Below the pieces are notes generated by a model. It was not told the origin of the DNA. It saw nothing but the letters and a program-made list of their open reading frames with translations, and did no database searches. This document shows, one piece after another, positions 1 through 8,174 of a DNA stretch of 49,844 bases (positions are counted from its first letter, which is position 1; every line of letters starts with the position of its first letter). The stretch covers positions 1 to 49,844 of the forward strand of contig JAIXOJ010000161.1 in the NCBI GenBank assembly GCA_027486835.1, written 5' to 3'. This DNA is from Chitinophagaceae bacterium. GTDB taxonomy: Bacteria; Bacteroidota; Bacteroidia; Chitinophagales; Chitinophagaceae. A program made the translations under genes and the position numbers.

Positions 1-2
1 AG

Positions 3-2327
3 CTCACCGCTTTGACGGTACTTAATTTATTAGAAAACAAAATCCAACGGATAGAAAATTTGGACAAGCTCACCGCTTTGACGGATCTTTATTTATCTAA
101 CAATGAAATCCATCGGATAGAAAATTTAGACAAGCTTACTGCTTTGACGAAGCTTGATTTATCAGACAATCAAATCCAGCGGATAGAAAATTTAGACAAG
201 CTTACTGCTTTGACGAAGCTTGATTTATCAGACAATCAAATAGAAAAAGTAGAAAATCTGCAGCATTTAAAGGAGATTCAAAAACTACATTTATATAACA
301 ATCCCACAAAAAATTTTCCAAAGGCTTTACAGGGAGATTATTTTGATGATTGCTTGCAAAACTGGCTAGAATGGAAAAAAGAATTGGACAGTGGCAGCAT
401 CGTAAATTACACAGTAAAGATGATGCTCACAGGCAATGGCAACGTGGGCAAAAGCAGTTTAATCGAGGCATTGAAAAACGGCAAATGCACGGAAAATAAA
501 ACCAGCACCCACGGGGTGGTAATCAACAGCGACCTAAAACACAACAAGGGAAAATTATTCACTTGGGATTTTGGGGGGCAGGAAATCTATCATGGCACGC
601 ATCGTCTGTTTATGAACAGTGATGCCCTGCAATTGATTGTATTCGACAATGAAACTGAAGCCATCACCGAAGCGCCCGACCGCATTGTAGCAACAGAAAC
701 CACCCGCAACCATCCCTTAGAATATTGGATAGAAAACGTGAGAGATAACAATGAACGCAATCCCATCATCCTGGTTCAAAATAAATTTGAAGACGGATAT
801 GTTAATCTTAAAGCCAATGCCATTGCTGGGGCAAATAATTATAGGTTCGAAAAAGTAAGTGCCATAAAGGGCACTAACATAGAAGATTTGCAATATTTTA
901 TTAATAAAATGGTGCAACAACTACCCGATTATGGCATGACCATGCCTGAAAAATGGAGCAAGGTGGTGGACTATTTTTTATCGGAACAGCAAAAAGAGAA
1001 ACCCAACAAAAGAATCATCACCAAAGAGGCATTTGATAAGATTGCCGACGAATACGGTATCAATCCTTCGGCCTTTGGCGTATTGCTTACCTACCTCAGC
1101 AATTCGGGCTATGTGTATCATGACGAACAATACATGCCCGAGCATATCATCGTACACCAAAAATGGGTATTAGATAAAATCTACAGTGTGCTAAACCGAG
1201 GCGCAGATTTTTACACCCACATGCGCCAAGACAATCGAGGCTTTTGCAGCCTAAGAACCTTGTGGCTAGAATGGGGAAGCCACGATAATGCTGAGATGAA
1301 ACAATTGTTTACCCAGTTTATGCGAAGCTGCACTATTTGTTTTCCCTTGCAGGATGAATATGCCCAAAAGGATGAATACCACGAGTACGCCACCTATGTG
1401 TTCCCCGAATTTCTGCCTAAGGAAAAGCCATTACATGTAAAACAGAAGCAAGAAGACCGAAAAGACAAACATGCGGTGGAACAATACCGATATACGCATA
1501 GCTATATTGGCTATAAAGTGATGCAGCAATTGATAGTGGAGTTTGGCGATAAAACTGAAAAATGCCATTATTGGAGAACGGGCATTATGGTGGTAAACGA
1601 AAACAACGGCAGCTATTTTCTAATTGAATACCTAGAAAACGAACCAACGCTGCTGCTTACAGTAGAAAAAGCAACGGACCCTGCAACCAAGGCTTATGTG
1701 CTGGAAAAAATGTATTGGGTGCTTTACCGTAAAACCAAAGGATGGCAGCAGACAGATTCGGAAGGGGCGTTTTTGCCTTGTGACATTGAGGAGTTGATAA
1801 AACAATCCAAAAAGGAAACGGTGGAATTGCCCCAAGTAATAGACAAAGCCCCTTTAAAAATTGCCATTTCTTATGCTAAAGAGGATAATAGTGATATAGA
1901 GTATAAGTTCAATCCATTCAGGGAGTTAGTGGACAATTTGAAGATTTTTGAAGACGGAAACACCCTTCGTATTTTTTGTGATGAAGACATCAACGAAAGC
2001 GACTGGAATAAACAGATAAGAGAAGAATTTAAAACAGCAGACTTAATTATTCTACTCAATAGTGTACACTACAACAAAAAGGAAAAGAAGTACATCTGGG
2101 ATGTGGAGATGCCAATAATTGAGGAACATTTCAAGACCAAGGATAGCGGAGAAGGATTCAGTGTATTAAGAATCAACATTACAGAGTGTAATTATAGGCA
2201 AGAAGTACTTGGTAAGTTTTATGATTTTAAATCAACCCATATCCCAAAAGAAAAACAAGAGCGGGACAAATTTTTTAAGGACTTTGTACAAAAACAGATT
2301 TTCGATAAAATAATCAATAAAAAGTAG
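3..2327 (+). CDS. LRR-Roc-COR-TIR protein (Roco GTPase with TIR effector), 5' end outside window
   Basis: The frame is already open at base 3 and reads leucine-rich repeats, so the true start lies upstream; an internal TTG at 12 is not a credible start. Numbered from that TTG, residues 1-100 are 22-residue LRRs of the IENLDKLTALTKLDLSDNQI type. A Roc GTPase domain follows with P-loop GNGNVGKS (141-148), switch-2 DFGGQ (186-190) and a guanine-specificity element QNKFED (256-261). A COR-like region occupies roughly 300-600. The C-terminus (615-770) is TIR-like: AISYAKED, FCDEDINESDW and YIWDVE, with a W..E pair (W696, E699) where TIR NADases carry their catalytic Glu. Inference: LRRs sense, Roc/COR switches, TIR cleaves NAD+ or a relative. 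It is the first gene of a likely operon with the membrane protein 4 bp downstream. Domain calls are firm; the biological role is not. Confidence 0.85.
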   Translation, partial: LTALTVLNLLENKIQRIENLDKLTALTDLYLSNNEIHRIENLDKLTALTKLDLSDNQIQRIENLDKLTALTKLDLSDNQIEKVENLQHLKEIQKLHLYNNPTKNFPKALQGDYFDDCLQNWLEWKKELDSGSIVNYTVKMMLTGNGNVGKSSLIEALKNGKCTENKTSTHGVVINSDLKHNKGKLFTWDFGGQEIYHGTHRLFMNSDALQLIVFDNETEAITEAPDRIVATETTRNHPLEYWIENVRDNNERNPIILVQNKFEDGYVNLKANAIAGANNYRFEKVSAIKGTNIEDLQYFINKMVQQLPDYGMTMPEKWSKVVDYFLSEQQKEKPNKRIITKEAFDKIADEYGINPSAFGVLLTYLSNSGYVYHDEQYMPEHIIVHQKWVLDKIYSVLNRGADFYTHMRQDNRGFCSLRTLWLEWGSHDNAEMKQLFTQFMRSCTICFPLQDEYAQKDEYHEYATYVFPEFLPKEKPLHVKQKQEDRKDKHAVEQYRYTHSYIGYKVMQQLIVEFGDKTEKCHYWRTGIMVVNENNGSYFLIEYLENEPTLLLTVEKATDPATKAYVLEKMYWVLYRKTKGWQQTDSEGAFLPCDIEELIKQSKKETVELPQVIDKAPLKIAISYAKEDNSDIEYKFNPFRELVDNLKIFEDGNTLRIFCDEDINESDWNKQIREEFKTADLIILLNSVHYNKKEKKYIWDVEMPIIEEHFKTKDSGEGFSVLRINITECNYRQEVLGKFYDFKSTHIPKEKQERDKFFKDFVQKQIFDKIINKK

Positions 2328-2331
2328 CACA

Positions 2332-2844
2332 ATGAGTAGGACTTTCACAGAAGATCAACGCAAGCATTTCGATTTCTTGCAAAACATCATTACCCGCATG
2401 AACAGCAATTCGTTTATGATAAAGGGTTGGGCCATTACCATTGTATCTGCCCTATTGGCTTGGGCGGCATCCGCCAAAAACGAGGCATTGGTCATCGTGT
2501 CCGTCGTGCCGATAGTATTGTTTTGGCTATTAGATGCCCAATTTCTCCAAACCGAAAGAAAGTACCGCAGTTTTTACGAAGCTGCCATAGCAGACAACAG
2601 CCCAATAGCTCCCTATGATTTAAACATCAACAAGCTGTTAATCTACAATAATCCCTACAACCAATTCTGGAAGGTGGTCTTCTCCAAAAGCATGAAACTG
2701 TTTTACGGTCTCTTGGCAATAGTCTGCATCATCCCCGCCGTATTTATCTACTGCAACAAATCCACCCCCACCGAGCCACTAAAAATTGAAGGGAAGATTA
2801 ATGTGGAGATACCGAAACCTATTAATGTAAAATCTGTAAAATAG
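2332..2844 (+). CDS. small three-helix membrane protein in Roco-TIR operon
   Basis: The protein has 170 residues and starts 4 bp after the stop of the first Roco-TIR gene, so the two are almost certainly co-transcribed. It shows an amphipathic N-terminus (HFDFLQNIITRMNSNSF), two closely spaced membrane helices (about 32-47 and 52-70, starting KGWAITIVSALLAW), a cytosolic stretch with FYEAA and NPYNQFW, and a third helix at about 121-141 followed by a short charged tail. The N-terminal part recalls a widespread, mostly uncharacterised bacterial family (RipA-like or SLATT-like small membrane proteins) often found beside immune-type genes; that assignment is from memory of the motif and is not certain. 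No signal peptide or enzymatic motif is visible. Its position between two TIR proteins suggests a membrane-targeted partner or effector, but this is inference. Confidence 0.75.
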   Translation: MSRTFTEDQRKHFDFLQNIITRMNSNSFMIKGWAITIVSALLAWAASAKNEALVIVSVVPIVLFWLLDAQFLQTERKYRSFYEAAIADNSPIAPYDLNINKLLIYNNPYNQFWKVVFSKSMKLFYGLLAIVCIIPAVFIYCNKSTPTEPLKIEGKINVEIPKPINVKSVK

Positions 2845-2852
2845 TATATTTT

Positions 2853-2885
2853 AGCCCTGACAGGTTTTCAAAACCTGTCAGGGCT
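2853..2885. repeat. solitary copy of 33-bp perfect palindrome
   Basis: The element has two 16-nt arms, AGCCCTGACAGGTTTT and its exact complement, around a single central C. It belongs to the family found in multiple copies at 6091-6351 and 7473-7605. It sits in the 85-bp gap between the membrane protein and the second Roco-TIR gene. As RNA it would form a very stable hairpin, so it could attenuate transcription or protect mRNA ends; there is no U-tract directly behind it, so it is not a canonical terminator. Confidence 0.85.
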
Positions 2886-2929
2886 GCCCTCTCAAACGAA
2901 TTATTAACCCCAAAAAATAAATTACCCCC

Positions 2930-5900
2930 ATGAGCGAAAAAGCCCTAAAACTCATAGCAAAAGAAAAAGAAGAAAGAACGGGAAGATTGAACCTTGGTAA
3001 TTGTGGATTGACAGAATGGCCAAAGGAATTGTTTGAATTAACTTGGCTGGAAGAGTTGGTAGTGGGGAATGGTTGGGAAGATAAAGAGGGCTATTATTAT
3101 CACAGATATGGGCAAAATTTACAAAATCGTCTACGTTATATTCCTACAGAATTGGGGCAATTACCTAACTTACAATTGCTGTTTTTGAATTCAATGGGAA
3201 TCCAGAAGATAGAAAATTTGGACAACCTCACCGCTTTGACAGAACTTGATTTAAGTTACAATGAAATCCAGCGGATAGAAAATTTGGAAAATCTCACCGC
3301 TTTGACAAAGCTTGATTTATCTAAAAATCAAATCATGCTAATTGAGAATTTAGAAAAGTTAGATTCATTGACTGATCTTAACTTAAAAAATAATAAAATA
3401 GAATGTATAGAAAATTTAGACAATCTTAAAATTTTAAATAGACTTCAATTATCTTTTAATAAAATTCAGAGGATAGAAAATCTGGACAAACTTACAACTT
3501 TGAATTCGCTTTTTTTAGCTCACAATCAAATCACAAGAATTGAGAATTTAGAAAACCATTTAGGTTTGAACTCGCTTTTTTTACCTTATAACCATATTGA
3601 GCGGATAGAAAATTTAGACAATCTTATCGCTTTGAGTATGCTTTTTTTGAACAGCAATAAAATCAATAAAATAGAAAATTTAGATAGACTTACTGTTTTA
3701 AAGAACCTAGATTTATCAGATAACCAAATTAGGCAAATGGAGAATTTGGACAATCTCACTGCATTAAGAGTTTTTGATATTTCGTTCAATCAAATTCAAA
3801 GTATTGAAAACATAGAAAACCTTACTAATTTAATTGTTCTCAATGTAGGAACCCTTAAAGCTGAGAATTTAAAAAATATCTCAATTAAAGCTGTAAAAAT
3901 TTTAGAACAATTAAAATATTGGGGCATAATCATAGATCCAATAAAAAATGTATCAATAAAAAATTGGAAAAATAAAAATGAAATTCTTGGTTATATCAAA
4001 AGCTTTTTGAAACCAAGAATTCCTAATACCTTCCTAAAGCTTAATATCATAGGGGACGGGAGGATAGGAAAAACACAATTGATACATTTTTTCAATGAAA
4101 AAGAGAAAAAATACATAGAGAGAGAAAAGGAAACCCATGGCACAAATACAGAAATCTATTTTATCCCAAATACTGATTACCAAGCTACAATTTGGGATTT
4201 TGGGGGGCAATCCTACCATCATGGTTTTCACCAAATGTTTATTCGTGAACAAGATTTTAACCTTGTCCTATGGAGGAATGTGGCAGGTAAAAAACCTGAC
4301 TATGGCTATTGGTTGGGTACAGCAAGGGCTTTTTCGCAAAAGAAAGACGAATCTGGAAAATACCTTTCCCCATTGTGGTTGGTGCAAAATGTTTGGACAA
4401 GTACTGACTATCTAGAGGAAAAAGACGGTTTTAAACCTGACAAAGTTTATTTTCCGGATAGTAAAAAATTACAGCACTATCAGGTTGGGTTTGAGCAAGT
4501 CTACGCTGTCGATGTAAAATCATTATTTCAAAAAGAACTATCCATAGAAAATATTTTTTTTATACATCGGCTTCATGAGGTCATGAATCAGCATGTAAAG
4601 GTTTTAGGGGAAGTGCCTGAAGAATTTGCTGCTATAAAGCAGCGATTAGATATTAAGGATTTAAGAGGTGGGTGGAAAATTGAAAAAGCGAGATTCAAAG
4701 AACTATATGCCCCAGAAATGGATATCGACTTGTTCGAATATCTATTGAGCTATTTAGAGTTTTCAGGCAATATCATTTCCTTTAATGAAAAAGCAGGCAA
4801 GCATTTATTAAAAGATTATATACTTACTAGCCCTCCTAAGCTTTCAGATTGGATATATAAAGATGTACTTGAGAAAATTGGTGTAAGAGAGCAGGCAGGG
4901 TCTTTTACGAGGAATCAGTTAAAAAAGGTATTGAATAATGAAATAGACACCCAATTATTTATTGATATTTTGGATCAATATGATTTGTTTTTTGTAAAAG
5001 AAGAACAGTCGGAAAAGAAATACACTCTTCCCCAATACCTTCCCGATTACAATCATAGTTTTAAAACGACCTTGCTAAAACTGCTGCCCTATACATTCAG
5101 CTTGTGTTTTGAAGACTTTTTGCACGAAGGACGGTTTTTTAATTTTATGTCAAAATATGGTAAATACGCCATAGACGATACTGCTTATTGGAAGTATGGG
5201 ATTCTGTTTCAGTATAAATCAAAAACCATTCAATTAGCAATTGAAGTATTGGTGTACTACAAAACTGAAAATCGCCAGATACAAATACACATCGAAGACA
5301 AGAAGGGCAAGACCGAAATAGCCAAAGAACTGTTTGACTTTTTTGTGTTTAATAAGAAACCTAATATAAATCAAGATAAGTCCTCTTTATCTGAAGAAAT
5401 GCAAGGCATAGAAGGGGGAAAAGATGCAAAAGAAAAAGAACAAAGAGATTTTGAAGGAATCTACCATGTTTCACTTTCCACCATTGAAAATCAATATTTT
5501 GATATCCAAGAAACCCATCAAAACATTATAGCCAAAAATTATTTTGGCATTTGTACCCAAACCCAAAAAAGAATCCCACTCGATTATATGGCTCTAAATT
5601 TATTAGGCAACGAAGCGGGCAGAAAGCTCCGTATATTCTTTTCATATTCACACAAAGACGAAACTTATCGTGATGAGCTTGACAAACATTTTTCCATGCT
5701 CAAAAGGAATGGCAGGATAGAAACCTGGTACGATCGTAAAATAATAGCTGGCAGCGATTGGAACGAAAAAATCAAGCACCAACTAGAAATGGCAGACATC
5801 GTACTTCTCATGATCAGTGCCAACTTTCTACATTCCGATTACATCTGGGAACAGGAATTGGGGATTGTAAGAACACGAATAAAAAATAATGATGGCATTT

Positions 5901-6079
5901 GTGTTATTCCCATTTTCGTGGAGGAATGCGATACCGAAGGGCTAGACTTGATGAAATTTCAAGGAGGCACAAAGGATGATCAAGGCAAATTGCGGTGGAT
6001 TGCTTCCGAACCAAATAGAGCTAAGCTGTATCTAGAAAATGTAGAAAACATCAAAAAAGCAATTAATAAAATGCAATAA
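2930..6079 (+). CDS. second LRR-Roc-COR-TIR protein
   Basis: The protein has 1049 residues and starts MSEKALKLIAKEKEERTGRL, a typical N-terminus for bacterial LRR-Roc proteins. LRRs run from about 80 to 320. Roc follows with P-loop GDGRIGKT (375-382), an ETHGTN switch-1 and IWDFGGQ (switch-2 DFGGQ at 423-427). The guanine-specificity NKxD is replaced by QNVWT, so nucleotide selectivity may be altered. A COR-like region spans about 540-880. The C-terminus from 898 is a clear bacterial TIR domain: LRIFFSYSHKDE, ETWYDRKIIAGSDWNEKI, MISANFLHSDYIWEQELG, including Trp973 and the following Glu974/Glu976 in the catalytic-Glu region. It is a paralogue of the first Roco-TIR gene, with a longer LRR block and a more canonical TIR. 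The two probably form one locus with the membrane protein; antiphage or programmed-death activity is inferred, not shown. Confidence 0.88.
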   Translation: MSEKALKLIAKEKEERTGRLNLGNCGLTEWPKELFELTWLEELVVGNGWEDKEGYYYHRYGQNLQNRLRYIPTELGQLPNLQLLFLNSMGIQKIENLDNLTALTELDLSYNEIQRIENLENLTALTKLDLSKNQIMLIENLEKLDSLTDLNLKNNKIECIENLDNLKILNRLQLSFNKIQRIENLDKLTTLNSLFLAHNQITRIENLENHLGLNSLFLPYNHIERIENLDNLIALSMLFLNSNKINKIENLDRLTVLKNLDLSDNQIRQMENLDNLTALRVFDISFNQIQSIENIENLTNLIVLNVGTLKAENLKNISIKAVKILEQLKYWGIIIDPIKNVSIKNWKNKNEILGYIKSFLKPRIPNTFLKLNIIGDGRIGKTQLIHFFNEKEKKYIEREKETHGTNTEIYFIPNTDYQATIWDFGGQSYHHGFHQMFIREQDFNLVLWRNVAGKKPDYGYWLGTARAFSQKKDESGKYLSPLWLVQNVWTSTDYLEEKDGFKPDKVYFPDSKKLQHYQVGFEQVYAVDVKSLFQKELSIENIFFIHRLHEVMNQHVKVLGEVPEEFAAIKQRLDIKDLRGGWKIEKARFKELYAPEMDIDLFEYLLSYLEFSGNIISFNEKAGKHLLKDYILTSPPKLSDWIYKDVLEKIGVREQAGSFTRNQLKKVLNNEIDTQLFIDILDQYDLFFVKEEQSEKKYTLPQYLPDYNHSFKTTLLKLLPYTFSLCFEDFLHEGRFFNFMSKYGKYAIDDTAYWKYGILFQYKSKTIQLAIEVLVYYKTENRQIQIHIEDKKGKTEIAKELFDFFVFNKKPNINQDKSSLSEEMQGIEGGKDAKEKEQRDFEGIYHVSLSTIENQYFDIQETHQNIIAKNYFGICTQTQKRIPLDYMALNLLGNEAGRKLRIFFSYSHKDETYRDELDKHFSMLKRNGRIETWYDRKIIAGSDWNEKIKHQLEMADIVLLMISANFLHSDYIWEQELGIVRTRIKNNDGICVIPIFVEECDTEGLDLMKFQGGTKDDQGKLRWIASEPNRAKLYLENVENIKKAINKMQ

Positions 6080-6090
6080 AAGCGATGTTT

Positions 6091-6400
6091 AGCCCTGACA
6101 GGTTTTCAAAAACCTGTCAGGGCTGCGGGAATCCCAAACCGCCTAGCAGGCTGGAGTACAAGGCGAGGAAAAGGCGATGGAGTGGATGGGGTTGTATAAT
6201 AAAGACCTGACAGGTTTTGAAAACCTGTCAGGTCTGAGGAGACTGTCAAGCAAGCCGTAGAAATGGCCATAGAACAAGGCGAGAAAAAGGTGATAGAGTG
6301 GGTGGGGTTGTATAATAAAGACCTGACAGGTTTTTGAAACCTGTCAGGTCTGCCGCCACCGCCAATCAAACAGTGGAAAAGGCGATGGAATAGATGCTAA
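6091..6400. repeat. palindrome array, block A (three copies, period 112-116 bp)
   Basis: Three copies of the CCTGACAGG...CCTGTCAGG palindrome lie at 6091-6124, 6203-6235 and 6319-6351. The first has AGCCC/GGGCT ends, the other two AGACC/GGTCT ends, so the outer base pair changes are matched on both arms. The spacers (about 78-83 bp) are themselves related: each ends with a GTTGTATAATAAAG-like run, and part reads, in one frame or another, as VEMAIEQGEKK followed by EW and LYNK. The block starts 12 bp after the stop of the second Roco-TIR gene and ends just before the RhuM gene. It is not CRISPR, because the spacers are homologous. The coding-like phrase suggests decayed copies of a short reading frame. 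Confidence 0.8.
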
Positions 6401-6428
6401 AGGAATTTAAAATTTAAAAAGGAACAAC

Positions 6429-7427
6429 ATGAGCGACATCATTTTTTACGAAACCCCCGAAGGGAAAGTACACATACAAGTACGCTTTGAAAACGAAACT
6501 TTCTGGCTTACCCAAAAGGCAATGGCTGCATTGTTTGGATGCAGTACAGACAATATTTCATTGCATCTGAAAAATATTTTTAATGAAGATGAACTTAACC
6601 CCACAGCAGTTACCGAGGAAATCTCGGCTACTGCTGCTGATGGTAAAAAATATAAGACAAAATTTTACAACTTAGATGCAGTAATTGCAGTTGGATACCG
6701 AGTAAATAGCAAACAAGCCACCCAATTCCGCATTTGGGCTACACAAACCTTGAAAGAGTTTATCATCAAAGGATTCGTTTTAGACGATGAGCGGCTAAAA
6801 CAAGGCAAACAATTTGGCAAAGATTATTTTGATGAATTGTTGGCCCGCATCAGAGATATACGGGCTTCTGAAAAAAGGTTCTATCAAAAATTGAGGGATT
6901 TATTTGCCCTTAGTGCAGACTATGCACCCAATCAAAAAGAGACCGACCTGTTTTTTGCAGCCACACAAAACAAATTACTCTATGCCACTACCCAACAGAC
7001 TGCCGCGGAAATCATCATCAACCGTGCAAAAGCAGATTTGCCCAATATGGGGTTAACGTCTTGGAAAGGAAGCAGGGTGCGAAAAGAAGATGTGATTATT
7101 GCAAAGAACTACCTCACGGAATCGGAAATAGATACGCTCAACAGGTTAGTGTCCATTTTCTTAGATACTGCCGAACTAAGGGCACAAGAAGAAACCCAGT
7201 TAACCCTTGCCTATTGGCAAAGCGAGGTGGACAATATCATTGCCTTTAGCCGAAAAAAATTATTAATCGGTGCTGGCACGGTAAGCCAAGAAGAAGCAAA
7301 AGCGTTTGCCAAGCAAGCTTACTTAACATTTGATACACAAAGAAAAAATGAAGAAGCTAAAGCGGCAGATGATGCCGATGAAAAAGCAATACAAGAATTA
7401 ATAAAAAAAGCAAAGAAGAAACCTTGA
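6429..7427 (+). CDS. RhuM-family protein (virulence RhuM / Fic-associated HTH type)
   Basis: The protein has 332 residues. The N-terminal half is the conserved RhuM core: GKVHIQVRFENETFWLTQKA, LFGCSTDNISLHLKNIF, a DGKKYKTKFYNLDAVIAVGY segment, RVNSKQATQFRIWATQTLKE and FIIKGFVLDDERL. The C-terminal half (about 140-332) is helical and charged and ends in a Lys-rich tail (KKAKKKP). The family is common on genomic islands and beside restriction and toxin-antitoxin genes; biochemical function is not established. The ATG follows an A-rich leader (GGAACAAC). The gene is complete and sits exactly between two blocks of the same palindromic repeat, which suggests that it moved in with, or was inserted into, that array. 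Degraded relatives lie at 29822-30375. Confidence 0.85.
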   Translation: MSDIIFYETPEGKVHIQVRFENETFWLTQKAMAALFGCSTDNISLHLKNIFNEDELNPTAVTEEISATAADGKKYKTKFYNLDAVIAVGYRVNSKQATQFRIWATQTLKEFIIKGFVLDDERLKQGKQFGKDYFDELLARIRDIRASEKRFYQKLRDLFALSADYAPNQKETDLFFAATQNKLLYATTQQTAAEIIINRAKADLPNMGLTSWKGSRVRKEDVIIAKNYLTESEIDTLNRLVSIFLDTAELRAQEETQLTLAYWQSEVDNIIAFSRKKLLIGAGTVSQEEAKAFAKQAYLTFDTQRKNEEAKAADDADEKAIQELIKKAKKKP

Positions 7428-7434
7428 GCAAGGA

Positions 7435-7700
7435 GAGGAAGCGGAGATGGAGTTGATAAAGTTGTATAATAAAGCCCTAACAGGTTTTCAAAAACCTGTC
7501 AGGGCTGCGGGAATCCCAAACCGCCACGCAGGCCGTAATACAAGGCGATGGAGTGGATTGGGTTGTATAACAAGACCTGACAGGTTTCAAAAACCTGTCA
7601 GGTCTGGGGAAACTCCAAACCGCCAAACAAACCGTAGAAATGGCAATAGAACAAGGTGAGGAAAAGGCGATGGAATGGTTGGGGGGAGGAATAAAATAAA
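7435..7700. repeat. palindrome array, block B (two copies, period 100 bp)
   Basis: Palindromes at 7473-7506 (AGCCC/GGGCT ends, one arm with a TAACAGG variant) and 7573-7605 (AGACC/GGTCT ends). Spacers match those of block A, with the same GTTGTATAA run before the palindrome and the same coding-like phrase: after the second palindrome one frame reads KQTVEMAIEQGEEKAMEW, then LGGGIK and a stop. The first stretch of the block, directly after the RhuM stop, reads EQGEEAEMELIKLYNK, a further degraded copy of that phrase. Block B therefore mirrors block A on the other side of the RhuM gene. Confidence 0.78.
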
Positions 7701-7931
7701 AAAAGCCTATAATGTGCCATGCTCTAGCGGGCAACCTGCTCCGTGGGCATTAAGTGCTTCAAAAGTGATTATGCAGCTAAATTAAAACTAACAACATTAT
7801 GATTGGGGTTCAAATAGATAAACGGAGACGCTAAAACCTCGTTTTTTCTGTGAGGATGAGCCAATGGAGACATATAATTTGGTGCATAGAATAGTTTAAG
7901 AGTTACTTTGCGATGAGTTTACAGAAAATGA
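7701..7931. other. intergenic stretch between repeat block and toxin-antitoxin pair
   Basis: No credible reading frame is visible. The stretch is free of the palindrome and holds the candidate promoter of the toxin-antitoxin operon near its end. Confidence 0.5.
7878..7910 (+). promoter_or_regulatory. candidate Bacteroidota-type promoter of the toxin-antitoxin operon
   Basis: TTTG at 7878-7881 and TTACTTTG at 7903-7910 are separated by 21 bp. Known Bacteroidota promoters have a TTTG-like -33 box and a TAnnTTTG -7 box at 19-23 bp; the downstream box here differs at one base. The antitoxin ATG at 7932 would lie about 15 nt after the predicted transcript start. Confidence 0.4.
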
Positions 7932-8174
7932 ATGAATTCTCTGGCTAAAGATTTTTATATGGGAAATAAAATACTGATACAACTGACCAATCAAAAAGCT
8001 ATGGGGCTTTTGCACGAGTTGGAAGAACTACGATTGATTAAGGTCTTGAGCGAAGATTTTGTACCGGTCAAGACCAAGCTTTCTGATAAATACAAAGGGA
8101 TTATTAGCAAAGAACAAGGGGAGGATTTAAACATACATATCCAACAAATGAGGAGTGAATGGAACGATATCTGA
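7932..8174 (+). CDS. putative antitoxin of PIN-domain toxin-antitoxin pair
   Basis: The protein has 80 residues. The segment KILIQLTNQKAMGLLHELEELRLIKVL resembles the N-terminal part of small Bacteroidota antitoxins (a short beta strand followed by a helix, LLxxLEELxLIKV). The C-terminal half (KYKGIISKEQGEDLNIHIQQ) is charged, as expected for a toxin-binding tail. It overlaps the PIN toxin by 16 bp, the usual antitoxin-first arrangement. The start is uncertain: a second Met at residue 10 (MGNKILIQL) fits the family start better. It probably binds its own promoter together with the toxin, which is family knowledge, not visible here. Confidence 0.7.
   Translation: MNSLAKDFYMGNKILIQLTNQKAMGLLHELEELRLIKVLSEDFVPVKTKLSDKYKGIISKEQGEDLNIHIQQMRSEWNDI

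Noticed and set aside
12-2327. TTG at 12 as the start of the first Roco gene
   Set aside because: The frame upstream is open to the window edge and reads further LRR residues (LTALT), so the gene begins outside the window.
6091-7605. Regularly spaced palindromic repeats that could be taken for a CRISPR array
   Set aside because: The repeats are full palindromes, the spacers are related to each other and 67-83 bp long, copies vary, and there is no cas gene.
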